A DNA stretch of 64,000 nt from Belliella kenyensis (lineage in GTDB: Bacteria > Bacteroidota > Bacteroidia > Cytophagales > Cyclobacteriaceae), in assembly GCF_022549675.1 (NCBI RefSeq), contig NZ_JAKZGR010000005.1:1-64000 (forward strand). The letters run 5' to 3'. Positions 36,221-46,694 of the stretch are shown in pieces. How positions within the stretch are numbered: the stretch's first letter is position 1; every line of letters starts with the position of its first letter. Below the pieces are notes generated by a model, which made no database searches, had not been told where the DNA came from, and saw only the letters and a program-made list of their open reading frames with translations. The translations under genes were made by a program, and so were the position numbers.

Positions 36221-37750
36221 TGCTTGTGCTGGCTTGATGATTTCTAGGATTTCATCGATATACTCTCTGGTATTAGAAAGCCGAGGAACTTTGTTTTGCC
36301 CACCAAGCTTTCCTCTAGATCTCATCCATGTTTCAAAAACACCTTCATTTACGACATGGACTCTTGGTGCAGTAAGGGCCAAGTCCTTGTATCTTTTAGC
36401 ATCATAATCAGAATTGACCTTTCTAAGCTCTTCATCTAGCAAAGCGATGAACTTTTCTCTATCATTTGGAAGCTTTTTGAATTCAATAATCCATTCATGA
36501 GCCCCCTTGGATTTGGAATCTCCGAAGTAGACTGGCGCAGCTGTAAAATTGGTGATCGTAGCATACGTAGCTTCTGCTGCTACCTGTATGGCGGCTTCTG
36601 CATTTTCTACGATCACTTCTTCTCCGAAAGCATTGATAAAGTGCTTTGTCCTTCCTGAAATCTTGATTCTATAAGGGTGAAGGTTCGTGAATTTGACTGT
36701 ATCGCCTATCTTATATCTCCAAAGTCCCGCATTGGTTGTGATCAGAATTGCATAATTTTTACCCAACTCAACTTCAGTCAAAGGGACAACTTTTGGATGC
36801 TCATTGTCCCAATCGTCCATAGGGATAAACTCATAAAAGATCCCGTAATCCAGCATCAATAGTAACTCATCAGAATCCTTTTGATCCTGAATTCCAAAAA
36901 AGCCTTCAGAGGCATTATATGTCTCCATATAGCGCATCTTTTCTGACGGAATCAGTTCTTTGAACAAGCCCCTGTATGGTCCGAATGCAACAGCCCCATG
37001 AAAAAACACTTCGAGATTAGGCCAAACTTCAAGAATATTCCTAGCGTTTTTCAATTCTAAGATCCTCTGCAGCAATACAATGGTCCATGTGGGTACTCCA
37101 GAAATACTTGTGACATTCTCATCCATCACCTCCCTGGCCATTCTCTCTATCTTTGCCTCCCACTCATTCATGAGTGCCGTCTCCAGACTAGGCGTCCTTG
37201 CCATTTGAACCCAAATCGGTAAGTTGTGCGTGATCACGGCAGATACATCGCCTACCTTGCTGCTTGATTCGCTAGAAAGTGGATTATCTGACAAGCTTCC
37301 CCCGATTGTAAGGGCTTTTCCAGAGAATAATTTGCTATCAGGGTAATTGTTTACATACATAGAAAGCATATCTTTTCCACCTTTGAAATGGCACTCTTCC
37401 AAGGCTTCTTGAGATACAGGAATGTATTTACTTCTGCTAGAAGTGGTACCTGAAGATTTAGAAAACCACTCGATTTCAGTAGGCCAAATTACATTTTGAT
37501 GCCCTTTCATGGTCTTTTCGATGTAAGGCTTCATCTGTTCATAATCATGAATCGGAACCTTGGCGGCAAAATCAGCATAAGTCTTCATATCTGAAAATCC
37601 ATACTTCTTTCCAAACTCAGTTCTTTTGGCCTCATCTACCAATTCAAAAAGTATCTCCTCTTGAACAGCTATGGGATTTTCTATGAAACTATTGATTTGA
37701 CCTATTCGGTTTTTAAAAATCCAGGTCATAAAAGTATTGACTACTTCCAT
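36215..37750 (-). CDS. GH3 auxin-responsive promoter family protein
   Basis: A 511-residue protein of the GH3 family, part of the acyl-adenylate (ANL) superfamily. Motifs visible: WFSKSSGTTSSRSKYIPVS (near 87-105) for the phosphate loop, YNASEGFFGIQ near 275 and the later RYKIGDTVKFTNLHPYRIKISGR region. Plant GH3 enzymes join amino acids to jasmonate or auxin; bacterial ones have no established substrate, although the fold implies ATP-dependent acyl activation. It starts within one base of the lptB stop (TGATG), so it is translationally coupled to lptB and recJ. Confidence 0.9.
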   Translation of the reverse strand: MEVVNTFMTWIFKNRIGQINSFIENPIAVQEEILFELVDEAKRTEFGKKYGFSDMKTYADFAAKVPIHDYEQMKPYIEKTMKGHQNVIWPTEIEWFSKSSGTTSSRSKYIPVSQEALEECHFKGGKDMLSMYVNNYPDSKLFSGKALTIGGSLSDNPLSSESSSKVGDVSAVITHNLPIWVQMARTPSLETALMNEWEAKIERMAREVMDENVTSISGVPTWTIVLLQRILELKNARNILEVWPNLEVFFHGAVAFGPYRGLFKELIPSEKMRYMETYNASEGFFGIQDQKDSDELLLMLDYGIFYEFIPMDDWDNEHPKVVPLTEVELGKNYAILITTNAGLWRYKIGDTVKFTNLHPYRIKISGRTKHFINAFGEEVIVENAEAAIQVAAEATYATITNFTAAPVYFGDSKSKGAHEWIIEFKKLPNDREKFIALLDEELRKVNSDYDAKRYKDLALTAPRVHVVNEGVFETWMRSRGKLGGQNKVPRLSNTREYIDEILEIIKPAQAS

Positions 37751-38490
37751 CAGTTAAAGACTTTACGTTTGAGTTCAAAATGTTGACCTAAATAAACTCT
37801 TCTTACTTGCTCATCTGCGGCAAGATCTTCTGCTGTACCTGCTTTGAGCAATTTTCCCTCAAACATCAAATAAGCTCTATCTGTGATAGAAAGCGTTTCG
37901 TTCACATTGTGGTCAGTGATTAGGATGCCGATATTTTTGTTTTTGAGCTTAGCTACAATTGTCTGAATTTCTTCTACTGCAATGGGATCGACCCCTGCAA
38001 ATGGCTCATCCAATAGGACAAATTTTGGGTCTACGGCCAAAGCCCTGGCAATCTCCGTTCTCCTCCGCTCACCTCCTGACAATACCATCCCGAGATTCTT
38101 ACGCACATGAGTCAGGGAAAATTCTTCCAAAAGACTCTCTACTTTATCTTTTCTTTCTGCTTTGGTCATTTTTTTCATTTCCAAAACTGCCATGATATTC
38201 TCCTCCACTGAAAGTTTTCTGAAAACACTTGCTTCCTGTGCCAGGTAGCCAATGCCAAGCTGCGCCCTCTTGTACATGGGCAGTGTTGTGATGTTTTGTT
38301 CATCTAGGTGTATCTGCCCTTCATTTGGCTGTATCAATCCCACGATCATATAAAATGAGGTCGTTTTACCAGCTCCATTTGGACCCAAAAGTCCTACGAT
38401 TTCACCTTGTTTTACTTCCACAGAGATGTTGTTGACCACCCTTCTACCTTTGTATATTTTGACTAGGTTGTCAGCTTTGAGTACTTTCAT
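37750..38490 (-). CDS. lptB: LPS export ABC transporter ATP-binding protein
   Basis: LptB powers the LptB2FGC transporter that extracts lipopolysaccharide from the inner membrane. The ATG at 38490 gives 246 residues and starts [18 protein letters not shown]. The open frame continues upstream for 29 codons inside recJ, which is not family-like. Motifs: Walker [20 protein letters not shown], signature [16 protein letters not shown], Walker [17 protein letters not shown] and switch ITDHNV. The [12 protein letters not shown] signature is characteristic of LptB. lptA, lptC, lptF and lptG are not adjacent. Confidence 0.94.
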   Translation of the reverse strand: MKVLKADNLVKIYKGRRVVNNISVEVKQGEIVGLLGPNGAGKTTSFYMIVGLIQPNEGQIHLDEQNITTLPMYKRAQLGIGYLAQEASVFRKLSVEENIMAVLEMKKMTKAERKDKVESLLEEFSLTHVRKNLGMVLSGGERRRTEIARALAVDPKFVLLDEPFAGVDPIAVEEIQTIVAKLKNKNIGILITDHNVNETLSITDRAYLMFEGKLLKAGTAEDLAADEQVRRVYLGQHFELKRKVFN

Positions 38491-38491
38491 A

Positions 38492-40216
38492 TCAGTCGAA
38501 TTTGATGTCTTTGACGTAAAGTTGCAAGCTACTATTGTTTCTAAATGTATTTTCTCGAATTTCAAAAGCCAAATCAAAACGCATTTTTCTCTTGAGCATT
38601 TTGTAAACTATCTCATCTTCATACTTGGTACGGTCTGCCATACCAAAAGCAATACAAACTGGACGAGTAACCTGTCCATCCTGAACGACATTAAAACGAA
38701 GATGTTTTTCCTTTAATATTCTTACATCTTCTGCATATACTTGATTGGCGTAGAAAATCGGCTCTGGATTACCAGGACCAAAAGGAGCCATTTGTTTTAA
38801 GATATTGTAAAACTTATAATTAATCTGATCCAAAAGAATCTCATCATCTACCTCCAGCACCGGCATCATATGCACATCTTGGATTCTAGAACTCACCACT
38901 GCTTCGAATTTTTCCTGAAAGGCAACAACCTTATCTACCGCCATCGTCAGTCCCGCTGCGTACTTGTGCCCCCCAAATTGCTCTAACAAATCACTGCACT
39001 CACTGATAGCTTCATAAATATCAAAATCGTACACTGATCTCGCTGACCCAGTGGCCTTGTTGTTGGATTCTGTAAGAATAATGGTCGGTCTGTAGAATTT
39101 CTCAATACAGCGAGACGCCACAATACCTATCACTCCTTTGTGCCAATCCTCTTTGAAAAGAACTGTAGAGCGCATTTCTCTTACTGCATTCTTTTCTTCG
39201 ATCATCATCAAGGCTTCTTTGGTGATATTCTCATCGAAATTTTTCCGAGCAGCATTCACTGTATCTACGGCTTCCGCTTGTCTAAGCGCATCATCCAAAT
39301 CCTTGGCTATCAATAACTCCACAGATGCTTTGGCATGCTCAAGCCTCCCCGAGGCATTGATCCTAGGTCCTATTTTGAAAACTATATCTGAAATCTCAAT
39401 TTCCTTCTCAATCTTGCTCTTCAATATCAAGGCTTTGATCCCTGGTCTTGGGTTATTATTGAGCCTTTCGATCCCGTAATATGCCAAAATCCTATTTTCA
39501 CCAGTGATAGGAACTATATCTGCGGCTATACTGATTGCCAAAAGATCCAAGTAAGACATCACAATCGTAGCATCCCTTTCTGTATGCTGCGCAAATGCTT
39601 GCATCAGCTTGAAGCCAACTCCACATCCACTCAGCTCCTTGTATGGGTATTCACAATCCTTTCTCTTTGGATCCAAAATCGCAACCGCTGCAGGCAACTC
39701 ATCTCCAGGAGTATGGTGATCACAAATGATAAAGTCTACACCAAGCATGTTAGCCAAACTGACCTTTTCTATTGCCTTAATACCACAGTCCAGAGAAATG
39801 ATCAACTTGAAATTATTCTCTGCCGCATAACGAACGCCTCGATCAGAGATGCCGTATCCTTCTTTATACCTATCTGGAATATAGAATTCTAAGTTCTTGT
39901 AAAATTGACTCAAGTATCCATACACCAATGCGACAGATGTAGTCCCATCAACGTCATAATCTCCATAGATAAGAATTTTTTCTTCACGAGCAATCGCCTC
40001 TTCGAGTCGACGGATTGCCTTGTCCATGTCCTTCATCAAGAATGGATCATGTAGCTTATCTAGGTCTGGTCTGAAGTAGTCTTTCGCTTTTTGAAATGTA
40101 TCTACCCCCCTGTTGACCAACATATTGGCGAGGGTATTATTCACGTTGATATCCCTACTCAAGGAAGTTACATTTTCCTCCGCTGCTTTATCTCTTATCT
40201 TCCAGTTGTACTCCAT
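38492..40216 (-). CDS. recJ: Single-stranded-DNA-specific exonuclease RecJ
   Basis: RecJ is a 5' to 3' single-strand exonuclease used in mismatch repair, base excision and recombination. The 574-residue protein shows the DHH motifs: [17 protein letters not shown] (near 80-96), the DCGIKA segment near 141, and [12 protein letters not shown] (near 158-169), then GRINASGR for DHHA1-like parts and the C-terminal OB-like domain with [10 protein letters not shown]. Family length is usual. First gene of the unit recJ-lptB-GH3; the next gene's ATG comes one base after its stop. Confidence 0.96.
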   Translation of the reverse strand: MEYNWKIRDKAAEENVTSLSRDINVNNTLANMLVNRGVDTFQKAKDYFRPDLDKLHDPFLMKDMDKAIRRLEEAIAREEKILIYGDYDVDGTTSVALVYGYLSQFYKNLEFYIPDRYKEGYGISDRGVRYAAENNFKLIISLDCGIKAIEKVSLANMLGVDFIICDHHTPGDELPAAVAILDPKRKDCEYPYKELSGCGVGFKLMQAFAQHTERDATIVMSYLDLLAISIAADIVPITGENRILAYYGIERLNNNPRPGIKALILKSKIEKEIEISDIVFKIGPRINASGRLEHAKASVELLIAKDLDDALRQAEAVDTVNAARKNFDENITKEALMMIEEKNAVREMRSTVLFKEDWHKGVIGIVASRCIEKFYRPTIILTESNNKATGSARSVYDFDIYEAISECSDLLEQFGGHKYAAGLTMAVDKVVAFQEKFEAVVSSRIQDVHMMPVLEVDDEILLDQINYKFYNILKQMAPFGPGNPEPIFYANQVYAEDVRILKEKHLRFNVVQDGQVTRPVCIAFGMADRTKYEDEIVYKMLKRKMRFDLAFEIRENTFRNNSSLQLYVKDIKFD

Positions 40217-40343
40217 GTGGCTAAATTACTAAACTACCCGGCTAATTGTGTACTGCTCATGAATAATTTTGAGTTTAAACAGTCTTTATTCTAATCAAAG
40301 GCAAACCTCTGGAATCAAACAAAAATTCCTTGAAAAAGAAAAA

Positions 40344-40363
40344 AGGAACCCATCAAGGTTCCT
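40344..40363 (-). terminator. Terminator of the heme operon
   Basis: AGGAACC/GGTTCCT stem (7 bp) with a 6-base loop; on the minus strand it is followed by TTTTTTCTTTTTC. It is 32 bases after the HmuY stop and marks the end of the operon. Confidence 0.7.
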
Positions 40364-40394
40364 CTTTTCTAAATCAATAAACCATACATTAATG

Positions 40395-41456
40395 TCACTT
40401 GATCAAAGCGTATTCCAAACTTGGTCTTCCTCGCTCTCCGCCAGTAGTCAAGGAGAGGAATCTCAACTTATAATGATTGCCTGCTTTATCTTTGATAATA
40501 TAATACCTGTCTCCTCTTGCACTAGGCGAGGAAGTTGGTCCTCCTCCAGATCTCCAGTTTGAGCCAATCGTTAAGCGATTATCTACATTAAAATTTAGAC
40601 CCTGAAGGTCTTGAATATCAAAACCTTCATAAGGCAGGTCAGATTCCAGCATTTCCTTGGCTCCAACACCTCCGTATATATTATGGTAAACCAAATCTTG
40701 AAAAAAGTAAGCAAGTGTGCCATCAGTAGCCTGTGCATACGGGGTAGATGATGTTCCTGCAGTCCAGACAAAATCCCACTTTTCTTTCACCGGCTCTACT
40801 TCCACAATCCCATTATCAATTGAAAAATAGATGAAATTATGCGATTCATTTTTGCTGACCTCCACTTTGGTTACTTCATTTGAATTAGATGGAGCATATT
40901 CGATGATGTATTTATTATTCGAGACATAAATTTTCACTTTTATCCACTCTCTGGTATCTGCTCCACTTTCACCTCTGTTTACGATAAAAACCTTAGCCTC
41001 TTGTTCGTTATTAGCTAAGTTTCCGAATACAGATCCATTATTTAGTGGATTTGAAGGATTGTCGACCCGAAGGATACCACTCAAATTGTTGAAACTTAGA
41101 TCTAGACTTCCGCTAGATTTAAGATTGTTCACATAAGCTTCATCTACTTCAGAAAATACGGTGTAGGCAGTCTCATAAGCCATTGCACCTGTAGTACCAT
41201 TGATCAATACTTGGAATGCCGAACCATTGCTAAAAGCAAAATCCCATGAATCTCTCCTTACAGCAACTTGCTCTTCTGCACTAAGATCTACAAATACCAT
41301 ATTTGGAAAGGTAGTGCCTCCACCATTGAGCTCTATGTATGCCTCTTCTACTGGTGGGGTCTCTACTGTCGGATTTTCATTATCTGTGCATGAAGCAATC
41401 ATCATCCCGAATGCCGCAAGTATCACATTGATTTTAAGGTAATTATTGTTTTTCAT
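40395..41456 (-). CDS. HmuY family heme-binding lipoprotein
   Basis: HmuY proteins bind and hand over heme at the cell surface. The 353-residue product has a lipoprotein signal with Cys23 and a mature part of beta-strands with two similar halves marked by DSWDFAF (69-75) and EKWDFVW (near 228). This DxWDxx motif is typical of the HmuY family. The heme-ligating residues differ among HmuY homologues (His in Porphyromonas, Met in others), so no ligand is assigned. It is the last gene of the heme operon, right after the TonB receptor. Confidence 0.85.
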   Translation of the reverse strand: MKNNNYLKINVILAAFGMMIASCTDNENPTVETPPVEEAYIELNGGGTTFPNMVFVDLSAEEQVAVRRDSWDFAFSNGSAFQVLINGTTGAMAYETAYTVFSEVDEAYVNNLKSSGSLDLSFNNLSGILRVDNPSNPLNNGSVFGNLANNEQEAKVFIVNRGESGADTREWIKVKIYVSNNKYIIEYAPSNSNEVTKVEVSKNESHNFIYFSIDNGIVEVEPVKEKWDFVWTAGTSSTPYAQATDGTLAYFFQDLVYHNIYGGVGAKEMLESDLPYEGFDIQDLQGLNFNVDNRLTIGSNWRSGGGPTSSPSARGDRYYIIKDKAGNHYKLRFLSLTTGGERGRPSLEYALIK

Positions 41457-41465
41457 TGTTACTGT

Positions 41466-43721
41466 TTATTTAAATAGTTGGTAATTAATTCCTATGAAAT
41501 ATGATCGGCCATAGCCTATGGGCCTACTTGCTCCCCCCGAATGTGCACTTCCATCTCCAAGACTACTTTGGACATTTCTGACATCAAGAAGATTCCTCGC
41601 TCCAAAAGTCAAGTCCATGTTTCCAAACAAGGTCTTTTTCATCGTCAGGTCCATCCAATGAAATCCATCTAACTGGACTGGACGAAATCCATCAGCGGCG
41701 TTGGAATCAGCTACAAAAGCTGGTAATGCACCAGTCCATTTATAGAACAGATTCAAATGGCTATCAACAAAGGGAAGGTAAACACCTATGTTTGCATTGA
41801 GCTCAGTAGTCCAAAGCAAGGAGGCTAAGTCTGGATGCTCACTACTAATCTGATTATACCTTCCAATCCTTGATATGCCGAAGTCCATGCTATGTTTATT
41901 CAGGATCAACTTGTTTCTGAACATGGCACCTCCAGTTCGGAAATTTTCCAAGTTGAACAAAGATGTCAGCCTAGGATCATCAGGTGAAATACCATAAGTA
42001 ATCTGATTGTCGATATCATTATAGAATGAATTGATAGTGGACTCAAGTTTGATATTTCTACCCATGCTGTTCAGCCATGAAAGCGAGGCTTGGTAGCTAT
42101 GAGATGTCTCTGCTTGCAAGTCAGGATTGCCAACAATCGCATGGCTAGCATCAAAAAAATCAAAGTACAACTCTCTAATAGAAGGAGCTCTAAAGCCTCT
42201 TGCATACCCAAACTTCAAAGCAAGTGACTCACTTAAATCCCATCGACCATTGATTGAGGGTATCAGTGGTGGCGCCTCATAAGCGGAATTGTACGTCCTT
42301 CTTACACCAGGCCTAAGACTAAAAGAATCTGTAGGTTTCCATTCTCCACTTATGAAAAATGCCAAATCATTAATCCCTTCATTGGAAGATATCCGCTCTC
42401 CTGAGCCTACTTCTTGATTGAAATCTACACCCACTGTCCACGCCAAGCGCTTGTGCATATCCCATATTGAAGTCAGCCTCACATTGAGTCCATTGTAATT
42501 TAACACTGCTTGACTACCTGGAGCATTGGAAAGTCCCGTCTCCCCAGTACGCACATTGGTATAAGTTGTAATAGTGTTTCTTTGATAGTCTGTATACCCT
42601 GCTTGAACCGCTGCCTTTAATTTCTGATTCAAAGCATAGCTACCGGTCAACCTGTGCATGATTCTTCTTGTGACAAACTCACTATCCACGGTCTCAACTC
42701 TATTTTCTGGTCCAAAGCTGCTTATGGATTCATTCAAATAATCAATTCCGTAAGACAGATCTATGCCCTCACTTCCAAAATTGAGTTGAGCCATTCCTAA
42801 GTTTTGGGTTTTGGGTAACCAAGAGTACTGTCTACCTTCAAAATCACCTTTCCATCCACCAAAATCATTTTGTGTCCATCCTGCCGAAACACTGAAGTTT
42901 TGGTCTATTCGGTATTGACCTTGTACACTTCGAATATGGTTTCCACTCCCGGTTAGTGGCTGATAGCTCTGACCTACAGTCTCCTCTTGAACGCGAGCGT
43001 TTAGCAATAGCTTGGAATCTCCTGGACGCTTTGTGATGATATTGATTACACCTGCTAGTGCATCTGCACCATAAACCACAGACATGGGCCCTTCTACGAT
43101 CTCTATGCGCTCGATTTGATTGATATCTATCTGATTGATATTGATCTCATTGTTCACTCCTTGTCTTCCGACCATAGGTACACCATCTATCAGAATTTTG
43201 ACATTCTGGCCAGAAAGCCCCAGCATTTCTAGGTTACTGCTTCCGAGCGCATTGTCTTGACTGAACCTGATCCCCAGCTCTGTGTTGAGCACTTCTTGAA
43301 GATTGCTAGCCGCCCTATTTTGAATGATTTCCTTAGAGATTGTTCTGACTTGATACACCGATTGCCGAGCACTCTGTGGGTCAATGTTACCTGTCACAAC
43401 TACTTCATCAAGATGGTGAACCAGTGGTGTCAGTTTGACTGTCAAGTCTACATGATTGCTTAAGGTGATCACTTTAGCCTCGTAACCTATAGCGGTGACC
43501 TTAATCTTAGATTGATTCAAATGATCTGGAAGCTCGAAGTGGCCATTTTCATCTGCCAATACACCTTTACCATCACCCCATTGAATGGCTGCGTATGGTA
43601 TAGCTTGCCCTTTTTCATCTCTCACCTGCCCTTTGACACCTGCCATTGCATTACTAAAAGTCAAGCAAAAACAAATGCAAGTGAGGAATACCGAATATTT
43701 ATTAAGATCAATTCTAAACAT
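41466..43721 (-). CDS. TonB-dependent heme receptor, HmuR-like
   Basis: A 751-residue outer-membrane receptor. After a signal peptide (about 1-27), a CarboxypepD_reg-like domain (about 28-105, GQVRDEKGQAIPYAAIQWGD) is followed by the TonB plug (about 115-230, with LSGQNVKILIDGVPMVGRQG and the VVYGADALAGVINIITKRPG strand) and the 22-strand barrel. The barrel contains FRAPSIRELYFDFF, a stretch like the FRAPxxxE heme-receptor NPDL/FRAP pattern, and YxxE-type NPDLQAETS. Its product should import heme or hemoproteins with HmuY and the HmuTUV transporter encoded in the same run. Substrate is inferred from the neighbours. Confidence 0.9.
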   Translation of the reverse strand: MFRIDLNKYSVFLTCICFCLTFSNAMAGVKGQVRDEKGQAIPYAAIQWGDGKGVLADENGHFELPDHLNQSKIKVTAIGYEAKVITLSNHVDLTVKLTPLVHHLDEVVVTGNIDPQSARQSVYQVRTISKEIIQNRAASNLQEVLNTELGIRFSQDNALGSSNLEMLGLSGQNVKILIDGVPMVGRQGVNNEININQIDINQIERIEIVEGPMSVVYGADALAGVINIITKRPGDSKLLLNARVQEETVGQSYQPLTGSGNHIRSVQGQYRIDQNFSVSAGWTQNDFGGWKGDFEGRQYSWLPKTQNLGMAQLNFGSEGIDLSYGIDYLNESISSFGPENRVETVDSEFVTRRIMHRLTGSYALNQKLKAAVQAGYTDYQRNTITTYTNVRTGETGLSNAPGSQAVLNYNGLNVRLTSIWDMHKRLAWTVGVDFNQEVGSGERISSNEGINDLAFFISGEWKPTDSFSLRPGVRRTYNSAYEAPPLIPSINGRWDLSESLALKFGYARGFRAPSIRELYFDFFDASHAIVGNPDLQAETSHSYQASLSWLNSMGRNIKLESTINSFYNDIDNQITYGISPDDPRLTSLFNLENFRTGGAMFRNKLILNKHSMDFGISRIGRYNQISSEHPDLASLLWTTELNANIGVYLPFVDSHLNLFYKWTGALPAFVADSNAADGFRPVQLDGFHWMDLTMKKTLFGNMDLTFGARNLLDVRNVQSSLGDGSAHSGGASRPIGYGRSYFIGINYQLFK

Positions 43722-43770
43722 AGGTTTAAATTTTTTTCAGGTAGGGTTAAATTCCCTACCTGCTATGCAA

Positions 43771-44814
43771 TCAAAGACTATCTATTAAGGCTTTCCAATC
43801 GGAAAGCTGGGGCAAACCAGGCTTACGCAGGCCAAAGAACTGAGCAATCATTTCACCTTCTTTATCAAAAAGTTCCAGAGAAGATACGACACCATCTTCG
43901 GTATTTTTGTGAACCACAAAAGCATGTGCTATCTGATTTTCATCAAGATGCATGTTGAATTGCGGATCTAGGACATTCAACCAGTTCCCCATTTGCTTGA
44001 TAGTCCTCACTTTTCCTTGATGAATTTGGATATTCCCCTTATTTCCAGCAAAAATCATGATTGGTAATTGAGCTGATGAAGCTGTTTCCAAAATTCGTCT
44101 TGCTGCTAATCGGTCTACTTCATAAGCCCACTTGTCATCAATCCACTTCACAGCATCCATTCGGTGAACTTTGTATTTTCTTAGCATTCCAAAGAAATCA
44201 TGCGTATCCTTCATCTCTTCCCAGTCTTTAGTAAATGCTTCCAAGTCTATCTTTTCCGCATAGCTTGGCTTTGCGAACTGCTCTATTTCCAAATTAGCAT
44301 CCTGATCAGCTGATTTATATGCCTCAACTAGTTCATTGAAAACTTCAACTTTTGAATCATCCTGCACATAAATTTTCATGATCGCTGTACCAGATTTGTC
44401 AAAAAACTGAATGCTACGCATCACTCCTCTAGGGGTATCATTCACGACCGCAAAACCAAACTTCCAGGCAGAGAAGAATACCCTTTGTTCTATTGGACCT
44501 ATTACGGTGGCCATTTGATGTGCTGGACTACCTTCAATGCTGATTTTTTGAAAATTTCCTTTGTGCTCAAGTACACAGCCATCATTTCTGGTAAGTGCCA
44601 TTACTTTGCCTAGTTTCTTTAGCTCTACCAATAGTGATGTCCAGTCATCTTTCAATCTGGTAACAGACTCACCAACTTGAGTAGCCAAAAGTTCAGCCTC
44701 AGATACTGCAAGCTGTACAGCAGCATCTCGAATCCTAAGATTTGGTTGCTCAGACTTCAGTTTTCCCCACGCATCTTTCAATGCTATTTCTCGACTTGAT
44801 AGTGTAGTTTCCAT
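43771..44814 (-). CDS. hmuS: HemS/HmuS-like cytoplasmic heme-handling protein
   Basis: The 347-residue protein belongs to the HemS/ChuS/HmuS family that binds heme in the cytoplasm and, in some members, degrades it. It has two similar halves (about 10-170 and 195-345), each with the family pattern MALTRNDGCVLEHKGNFQKI and IMIFAGNKGNIQIHQGKVRTIK. Proteins of this size are called hemin-degrading factor; whether this one degrades or only stores heme is not shown by sequence. It lies four bases from hmuV and ahead of the receptor, inside the operon. Confidence 0.88.
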   Translation of the reverse strand: METTLSSREIALKDAWGKLKSEQPNLRIRDAAVQLAVSEAELLATQVGESVTRLKDDWTSLLVELKKLGKVMALTRNDGCVLEHKGNFQKISIEGSPAHQMATVIGPIEQRVFFSAWKFGFAVVNDTPRGVMRSIQFFDKSGTAIMKIYVQDDSKVEVFNELVEAYKSADQDANLEIEQFAKPSYAEKIDLEAFTKDWEEMKDTHDFFGMLRKYKVHRMDAVKWIDDKWAYEVDRLAARRILETASSAQLPIMIFAGNKGNIQIHQGKVRTIKQMGNWLNVLDPQFNMHLDENQIAHAFVVHKNTEDGVVSSLELFDKEGEMIAQFFGLRKPGLPQLSDWKALIDSL

Positions 44815-44818
44815 TGTA

Positions 44819-45622
44819 TTAAAGTGCTTTATTGATTCTTTGATTGATATGGTGAATAGGAAGACTATGGACTAGCAGTCCTAAGCCTTGGTGGTGTTTC
44901 TCTACATGTATTGGATAGCCATAGAGGCTTTCCAAGTTTTGATTTGTGAAGACTTCGGATACATGGCCATTGGCCATCACCTCGCCCTGCTTCATCATGA
45001 TCACTTGATCGGCATAATTGGCTACCAGACTCAAGTCATGCAAAACCATCAAAATGCCTATATTTCTTTGCTTCAACTCATTCATAAAATCTAATACCAA
45101 GTGCTGTAAAGCCACGTCCATACTGGAAACAGGCTCATCCAGTAGAATAAATCGAGGAAAGGCCTGTTTCTTCCAAACTTGTACCAGTACCCTTGCAAGC
45201 TGTACACGTTGCTTCTCTCCTCCTGATAGCATATTGTAAGCTTGAGCTCTCAGGTGCCATACTTGGAGTTTTTCCATTACAGCTTGGATATCTCGATCTG
45301 AAATGGCTGCAGGATCATTGATCATTCCTAAGGCGACGATTTCCCATGAAGAAAATGGGAAAGACACTTCGCTGTGTTGCGGCATCACTGCACGGACTTT
45401 TGCCAGTTGATTACTTTTGAAACCAGCTATATGCTTTCCGTTGTATGAAATTTCGCCACGATTACAGGTCAAGTCACCAGATAATAACTTAAATAGCGTA
45501 GACTTACCAGCACCGTTTGGTCCAATGATCGCTGTCAGCTCTCCAGGAGCTACTACAATATTGACCTCACCAATGATTGGTCTTTCGCTGATACAGAAAT
45601 GAATGTTTCTTCCTTGCAACAT
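44819..45622 (-). CDS. hmuV: Heme ABC transporter ATP-binding protein
   Basis: The ATPase of the HmuTUV importer, which moves heme across the inner membrane. The ATG at 45622 (MLQGRNIHFCISERPIIGEV) gives 267 residues; the longer open frame runs backwards into hmuU. Motifs: Walker A AIIGPNGAGKSTLFKLL, signature LSGGEKQRVQLARVLVQ, Walker B FILLDEPVSSMDVALQ and MVLHDL. The start lies one base from the hmuU stop, so the genes are coupled. The C-terminal YPIHVEKHHQGLGLLVHSL segment is histidine-rich. Confidence 0.93.
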   Translation of the reverse strand: MLQGRNIHFCISERPIIGEVNIVVAPGELTAIIGPNGAGKSTLFKLLSGDLTCNRGEISYNGKHIAGFKSNQLAKVRAVMPQHSEVSFPFSSWEIVALGMINDPAAISDRDIQAVMEKLQVWHLRAQAYNMLSGGEKQRVQLARVLVQVWKKQAFPRFILLDEPVSSMDVALQHLVLDFMNELKQRNIGILMVLHDLSLVANYADQVIMMKQGEVMANGHVSEVFTNQNLESLYGYPIHVEKHHQGLGLLVHSLPIHHINQRINKAL

Positions 45623-45623
45623 G

Positions 45624-46694
45624 TCAGAGCTTGATTTTTTTGAGATTGACAATAAGATAGATGAAGAATGGAGCTCCAAGTAAGGCTGTAATAATCCCGA
45701 TAGGGAGTTCTGCTGGTCTGACTATATTTCTAGCCAGCAAATCCGCAGCTGACAAAAGTATCGCTCCTAGCAAAAATGATCCTGATAGTACCAAGCGATG
45801 ATCCGCACCAAATCCCAATCGAATCAAATGAGGGACCACCAATCCTACAAATCCAATCGTGCCACTAAGTGAAACTGCCGTACCGACAATCATCGCCGCA
45901 GATAAGAATAGGACATATTTTACATATTGAATATTCACACCCATGTGAAACGCTTCTCTTTCTCCCAAAGCCATGGCATTGAGCTGCGGATAAAGTCTAA
46001 TCACCATCACAGAGGCAGGAATCATCAAAACGGCAGCTGTTAGCAATTTCACCCAACTACTACCACCAAGATCTCCTAAACTCCAAAAGGTGAAATTCCT
46101 CAATGCTGCGTCATCAGCATAAAACAGCACCAAACCGATCAGAGCACCCATAAGCGCATTGATCGCAACTCCAGCAAGGATCAATACTGACACATCAGTC
46201 TTTCCTGTATGGCTTGCAATACGATATACTATCAAAGTCACCATCAGCCCACCACAAAATGCAAATAGCGGAAGTCCAATGAGTGAAAGTAAAGGTGTCA
46301 TGCTCAAAACTTTTGCTCCAAATACAATAAATACTACTGCAAAAAAAGCTCCTCCAGTGCTGACACCTATCAATCCCGGCTCAACAAGAGGATTTCTAAA
46401 TAGTCCCTGCAAAGCTGCGCCTGCTAAACCCAAGCCTCCTCCGATGATAATTCCCATGAGAACTCGGGGCATCCTGATACCTAACAGCACTTGAGAGGCT
46501 GCACCTGATCCTTCATAAGTACCAAAACCTAATTTCCCGGCTATTATCCCCAATACTTCACTCATGGAAATATGAAAGGCTCCAATGGATAGGGACAAAA
46601 GGAAAAGAGCAATCAGGATCAAGCTCAAGCCAGATAAAACAAGGTGTTGCACCTTTCTTTTTGTCAAAAAGATATCGGCATGAATCACACTCAT
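45624..46694 (-). CDS. hmuU: Heme/iron ABC transporter permease, FecCD family
   Basis: A 356-residue inner-membrane permease of the FecCD/BtuC family with about ten hydrophobic helices. Family features include LGIRMPRVLMGIIIGGGLGLAGAALQGLFRNPLVEPGLIG (given in part: RMPRVLMGIIIGGGLG, then LQGLFRNPLVEPGLIG near 86-101) and the C-terminal SGTIGFVGLVVPHLIRL coupling-helix region. It is the membrane part of HmuTUV; heme as substrate is inferred from the linked receptor, HmuY and HmuS. Its ATG overlaps the hmuT stop by four bases. Confidence 0.93.
   Translation of the reverse strand: MSVIHADIFLTKRKVQHLVLSGLSLILIALFLLSLSIGAFHISMSEVLGIIAGKLGFGTYEGSGAASQVLLGIRMPRVLMGIIIGGGLGLAGAALQGLFRNPLVEPGLIGVSTGGAFFAVVFIVFGAKVLSMTPLLSLIGLPLFAFCGGLMVTLIVYRIASHTGKTDVSVLILAGVAINALMGALIGLVLFYADDAALRNFTFWSLGDLGGSSWVKLLTAAVLMIPASVMVIRLYPQLNAMALGEREAFHMGVNIQYVKYVLFLSAAMIVGTAVSLSGTIGFVGLVVPHLIRLGFGADHRLVLSGSFLLGAILLSAADLLARNIVRPAELPIGIITALLGAPFFIYLIVNLKKIKL

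Noticed and set aside
43512-43958. Plus-strand open frame of 148 codons across the HmuS/receptor border
   Set aside because: Antisense to two clear genes and with low-complexity, non-family sequence.
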